Source: Candidatus Pacearchaeota archaeon (GTDB lineage Archaea > Nanobdellota > Nanobdellia > Pacearchaeales > GW2011-AR1). From it: a DNA stretch of 15,694 nt. Location of the stretch: assembly GCA_003694055.1 (NCBI GenBank), contig RFLC01000027.1, forward strand, positions 1 to 15,694, read 5' to 3'. The notes under the pieces were generated by a model. That model did no database searches and was not told the origin of the DNA. It saw only the letters and a list, made by a program, of their open reading frames with translations. Shown piece after piece: positions 13,031 to 15,694 of this stretch (position 1 is its first letter; each line of letters starts with the position of its first letter). The position numbers were made by a program, and so were the translations under genes.

Positions 13031-14761
13031 TCACATCTTCTCAATCGTTTCAATCTCGAGCAGGCTAAGAGCATTCTTTAACACCTGAGCAACACTCTCC
13101 ACCAACGCCAGACGAAACTCCTCGCACTCAGAGCGTAAAACAGGAGTCGAGTGATAGAACTCATTAAACCTTTTCGCTAACTCGTAAGCATAATTTGCAA
13201 TTAAATTCGGCGCATGTTGCTCAAACGCGCGCGCGCTCACCTCAGGAAACTTTGCAAGAGAAAGCACGAGCAATTCCTCGTGAGGGTTCAACTGCTCAGG
13301 CAGTTGCACCCTTGCACCCTTTGGCCCTTGCCGCGCCTTTTCCAAAATGCTTTTCGCGCGCGCGTAGGTGTAAAGCAAATACGGCCCGGTGTTGCCGTCA
13401 AATTCCAGCGACTCCTCAGGATTGAACACAATGTCGCGATGAGACTCAACCTTGAGCAAGTAGTACCTAAGCGCAGCTAGCGCAATCGCCCGCGCGCGCT
13501 GCTCAACCTCGCGCGCGCTCAAACCTTCATGTCTGCTCTCAATCTCTCTCCTCGCCAACTCCTCCAGCTCGTCAAGCAAATCATCTGCATCAACAACCGT
13601 GCCCTCGCGCGACTTCATCCTTCCATGAGGCAGGTTCACCATGCCGTAAGACAAATGGAAAAGCCTGTCAGCCCAGGCATAACCGAACATCTTCAAAATG
13701 CTAAACAAAGCTTTGAAATGATACTCTTGCTCTCTCGCCACAACATAAATAAGCTTATCAAACTCAAGCTCTTTTTTCCTCAACACCGCCAACCCAATGT
13801 CCTGAGTTATGTAAATCGAAGTTCCGTCAGCGCGCAAGAGAATTTTCTCGCCAAGACCTTGCTTGGAAAGGTCTGCAAATACTGCCCCGTCTGGCTTTCG
13901 CTTAAGTTTACCTTTTTTCAATTGCTCCAGCACAATCTCCTTGCCCAAGTTATAAACTTCTGACTCAAAATAATGTTTGTAAAACCTCGCCCCAAGCCGC
14001 TCGAAAGTTTGCTCAATCCCTGCTAGCGCCCACGAGTTTAACTTTTCCCAAAGTTCTCGAGTGTGTTTGTCATTCGCCTCCCACTTCCGCAAACACTCTT
14101 GCGCAAGCTCTGCCAAACTCTCGTCGCTCTTCACTTCCTTGGAAAACATCACATACAAATCCCCGACAAAATGGTCCGGCTTTTTCCCCTCGCTCTCAGG
14201 AGTTTTTCCCTTGGCAAACTTTTCATAAGCAACCATTGCCTGACAAATCGCGCTCCCCCGGTCATTGTAGAGGTTGACAAGCAAAACCTCATTGCCAGCA
14301 AATTCCAAAATTCTTTTCAACGATTGTGCGAGAACAAGGTTGCGTAAATGCCCCAAATGCAAGGGCTTGTTTGTGTTCGGACTTGGCGATTCTATCACAA
14401 CCCTCTCTCCTTTTCCCTTAATTGCGCCAAACCTCTCGCGCTTCTCCAAAATCTCTGGCAGAATTTCCTCTGCAACCAACCGCTTGTCAAAAAAGAAGTT
14501 GACATAAGGTCCGTCCGCTCGCACATCTGCAATCCCTCTATCGAAATCGGCACCACCGAGTTTAGACGCAAGCTTCCCTGCCAACTCGTTAGCAATCTCT
14601 CCAGGCGCGCGCTTCAATTTCTTAGCAAGCGCGAAACACGGAAAAGCAACATCACCAAACTCGAGAGAAGGCGGCAACTCCAACAACTCCAACACCTCTT
14701 CCTCGCTCATTCCAACTTCCCTGCCAACAACTCTCGCAACCCTTTCCTTCAAACCCTTCAT
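13031..14761 (-). CDS. argS: Arginyl-tRNA synthetase
   Basis: This class I synthetase charges tRNA-Arg with arginine. The 576-aa protein has the ArgS-specific N-terminal domain (about 1-115; LEFGDVAFPCFALAKKL, ADGPYVNFFF), the Rossmann core with the HIGH-type motif HLGH (135-138) after ESPSPNTNKP, the KMSKS-equivalent MKSREG (382-387), and the helical anticodon-binding domain. It ends in Met (SLLEIETIEKM), the usual C-terminal residue in this family. The weak KMSKS form is normal for ArgS. ATG 14761 is 26 nt after a TATA box. A near-perfect palindrome sits between TATA box and start. It converges with the apbE operon with 18 nt between stops. Confidence 0.96.
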   Translation of the reverse strand: MKGLKERVARVVGREVGMSEEEVLELLELPPSLEFGDVAFPCFALAKKLKRAPGEIANELAGKLASKLGGADFDRGIADVRADGPYVNFFFDKRLVAEEILPEILEKRERFGAIKGKGERVVIESPSPNTNKPLHLGHLRNLVLAQSLKRILEFAGNEVLLVNLYNDRGSAICQAMVAYEKFAKGKTPESEGKKPDHFVGDLYVMFSKEVKSDESLAELAQECLRKWEANDKHTRELWEKLNSWALAGIEQTFERLGARFYKHYFESEVYNLGKEIVLEQLKKGKLKRKPDGAVFADLSKQGLGEKILLRADGTSIYITQDIGLAVLRKKELEFDKLIYVVAREQEYHFKALFSILKMFGYAWADRLFHLSYGMVNLPHGRMKSREGTVVDADDLLDELEELARREIESRHEGLSAREVEQRARAIALAALRYYLLKVESHRDIVFNPEESLEFDGNTGPYLLYTYARAKSILEKARQGPKGARVQLPEQLNPHEELLVLSLAKFPEVSARAFEQHAPNLIANYAYELAKRFNEFYHSTPVLRSECEEFRLALVESVAQVLKNALSLLEIETIEKM

Positions 14762-14762
14762 T

Positions 14763-14785
14763 TAACTAAACTGGGCAGTTAGTTA
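14763..14785. repeat. Near-perfect palindrome at the argS transcription start
   Basis: TAACTAAACTG (14763-14773) and CAGTTAGTTA (14776-14785) are complementary apart from one extra base. The palindrome lies between the TATA box and the argS ATG. A dimeric repressor bound here would block transcription, so it is a candidate operator. A short RNA hairpin is less likely if the mRNA is leaderless. Confidence 0.5.
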
Positions 14786-14792
14786 ATAAAAC
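14783..14792 (-). promoter_or_regulatory. TATA box for argS
   Basis: On the minus strand GTTTTATTAA is centred 26 nt before the ATG at 14761, predicting a leaderless transcript. Its downstream edge touches the palindrome. Confidence 0.6.
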
Positions 14793-14840
14793 TTATGCAG
14801 AAAACTGAAAAGCCAAGACAAAAACTCGTTAAGCACAACA

Positions 14841-14850
14841 AAAAATAAAA
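14841..14850 (+). promoter_or_regulatory. TATA-like box for the 109-aa gene
   Basis: An A/T-only stretch AAAAATAAAA lies roughly 26-30 nt before the ATG at 14876. It supports that ATG over the TTG at 14855. Confidence 0.45.
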
Positions 14851-14875
14851 ACCCTTGCGCCTTGCTATTTTTTTA

Positions 14876-15205
14876 ATGGGCTGGCAAAAAGAGCTCCTCG
14901 CCTACACTTTTGATGTTCTATGGGACAATGTTTCCCGTTTTGGTGCACCTTACCTTTACTCTCCCTCGCTCCGCAGTTCCCTCGAGCGCATTGTGCGAGC
15001 AAGCCCTCACTACGAAAAACTCGACGGCAATTTTAGCGAATTCTGCGAGCTAATTGAACAGCACTACCTTCCTGCGCTGAAACAAACTCTTGCAACCTCG
15101 CGCTTCCTGCTCGACTCTGAAAAGAACCTCATTCCAAGAGAAGAAATAACGCGAGCGATACTTGTGAAACTTGAACGTTCGCAGAACGCGAATGAGCGTG
15201 CTTGA
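14876..15205 (+). CDS. Hypothetical protein (109 aa)
   Basis: I do not recognise this protein. It has no signal peptide or membrane segment and looks helical, with an aromatic-rich N-terminus (MGWQKELLAYTFDVLWDN, RFGAPYLY), a middle part SSLERIVRASPHYEKLDGNF and a charged C-terminal helix (EEITRAILVKLERS). ATG 14876 is preferred to the TTG 7 codons earlier because of the TATA-like box. Codon use and the convergent packing, with its TGA ending exactly where the ftsY stop begins, support a real gene. It is a lone gene, divergent from argS, and its function cannot be inferred. Confidence 0.65.
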   Translation: MGWQKELLAYTFDVLWDNVSRFGAPYLYSPSLRSSLERIVRASPHYEKLDGNFSEFCELIEQHYLPALKQTLATSRFLLDSEKNLIPREEITRAILVKLERSQNANERA

Positions 15206-15694
15206 CTAGCCCAAACCAAGAGATTTGATAACCTCGTTTTTCTTGAACTCCACTAAGTCCTCGTACCCTTGGCCAGTGCCCAGAAAGAAAATCGGCTTTC
15301 CTGTCACAAACCCTATGCTCAAAATTGCTCCAGCTTTCTCATCCACGTCTGCCTTTGTCAGAATCGAGCCGTCAATTCCAACAACCTCGTCAAACATCTT
15401 TGCTTGCTCCACAGCGTCGTTGCCAGTGATTGACTCGCCAACAAAAATTTTTAAGTCAGGGTTTGTGACGCGGACTATTTTTTCCATCTCTTTCATCAAG
15501 TTTGCGCGCGTGTACATTCTCCCAGCAGTGTCAATGAGCACAACATTCTTCCTGCGTTTTTTTGCAAATGCTATCGCATCAAACGCAACGCTCGCAGGGT
15601 CTTGCCCATACTTGCCCTTCACAATCTCCACTCCCAACGCATTTGCATGCTTTTCCAACTGCTCAATGCTAGCAGCGCGAAAGGTGTCGCTCGC
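15206..15694 (-). CDS. ftsY: Signal recognition particle receptor FtsY, C-terminal part (runs off right edge)
   Basis: FtsY is the SRP-receptor GTPase that docks ribosomes making membrane and secreted proteins. The 162 visible residues are the second half of the NG domain: ASDTFRAASIEQL at the edge, VLIDTAGR (G3), TKADVDEKAGA (G4 with the closing loop) and the C-terminal GTGQGYEDL followed by the membrane-side helix. The layout separates it from SRP54, which would continue into an M domain; this protein ends at KSLGLG just after the NG domain. The P-loop and N-domain lie beyond the window. The stop codon abuts the convergent 109-aa gene with no spacer. Confidence 0.95.
   Translation of the reverse strand, partial: ASDTFRAASIEQLEKHANALGVEIVKGKYGQDPASVAFDAIAFAKKRRKNVVLIDTAGRMYTRANLMKEMEKIVRVTNPDLKIFVGESITGNDAVEQAKMFDEVVGIDGSILTKADVDEKAGAILSIGFVTGKPIFFLGTGQGYEDLVEFKKNEVIKSLGLG

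Noticed and set aside
1..15694. CRISPR arrays, insertion sequences and long direct repeats
   Set aside because: None seen; a shared 15-mer (CAACCCCTTGCTTGC near 1658 and 6524) is short enough to occur by chance in biased intergenic DNA.

Overview
The window is archaeal. It carries archaeal/eukaryotic-type ribosomal proteins (eS1/S3Ae, eL42/L44e, eL40), aIF5A with a hypusination loop, aIF5B, an archaeal-type Ogg2 glycosylase, and a CAT tRNA with the A1:U72 pair typical of archaeal and eukaryotic initiators. Most transcription units show a TATA box centred about 25-27 nt before an ATG, so their mRNAs look leaderless, while downstream operon genes often have Shine-Dalgarno-like motifs. Tight packing, short proteins and many unrecognised small ORFs suggest a small-genome, possibly DPANN-like archaeon, but that lineage is an inference and no 16S gene is present.

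Layout. 1-201: 3' end of a DNA methyltransferase. 237-1457 (-): operon eL42 - eS1 - unknown 110-aa protein. 1734-3686 (+): aIF5A - eL40 (55 aa) - membrane site-2-type metalloprotease, with 1-nt overlaps or spacers. 3818-3933: lone 5S rRNA. 3939-5431 (-): protein with a domain like the N-terminal domain of archaeal secretion ATPases, overlapping ogg by 4 nt. 5432-6050: no confident gene, but an inverted repeat and a startless open frame. 6051-8425 (-): small membrane protein and a Kef-type antiporter with a TrkA-N domain. 8464-10191 (-): aIF5B. 10425-10500 (+): Met (CAT) tRNA, probably initiator. 10531-13012 (+): apbE - ferric-reductase-like flavocytochrome - small membrane-anchored Lys/Pro-rich protein. 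13031-14761 (-): argS. 14876-15205 (+): hypothetical protein. 15206-15694 (-): C-terminal part of ftsY, running off the right edge.

How genes relate. Much of the window is translation and protein targeting: ribosomal proteins, 5S rRNA, aIF5A, aIF5B, initiator-like tRNA, ArgS and FtsY. aIF5B and the tRNA it helps place on the ribosome are divergent neighbours. The most distinctive accessory unit is the apbE/flavocytochrome/anchored-protein operon, a compact putative transmembrane electron-transfer module. It starts 30 nt after the tRNA without a visible promoter of its own. A second oddity is the secretion-ATPase-like N-domain without its ATPase core.
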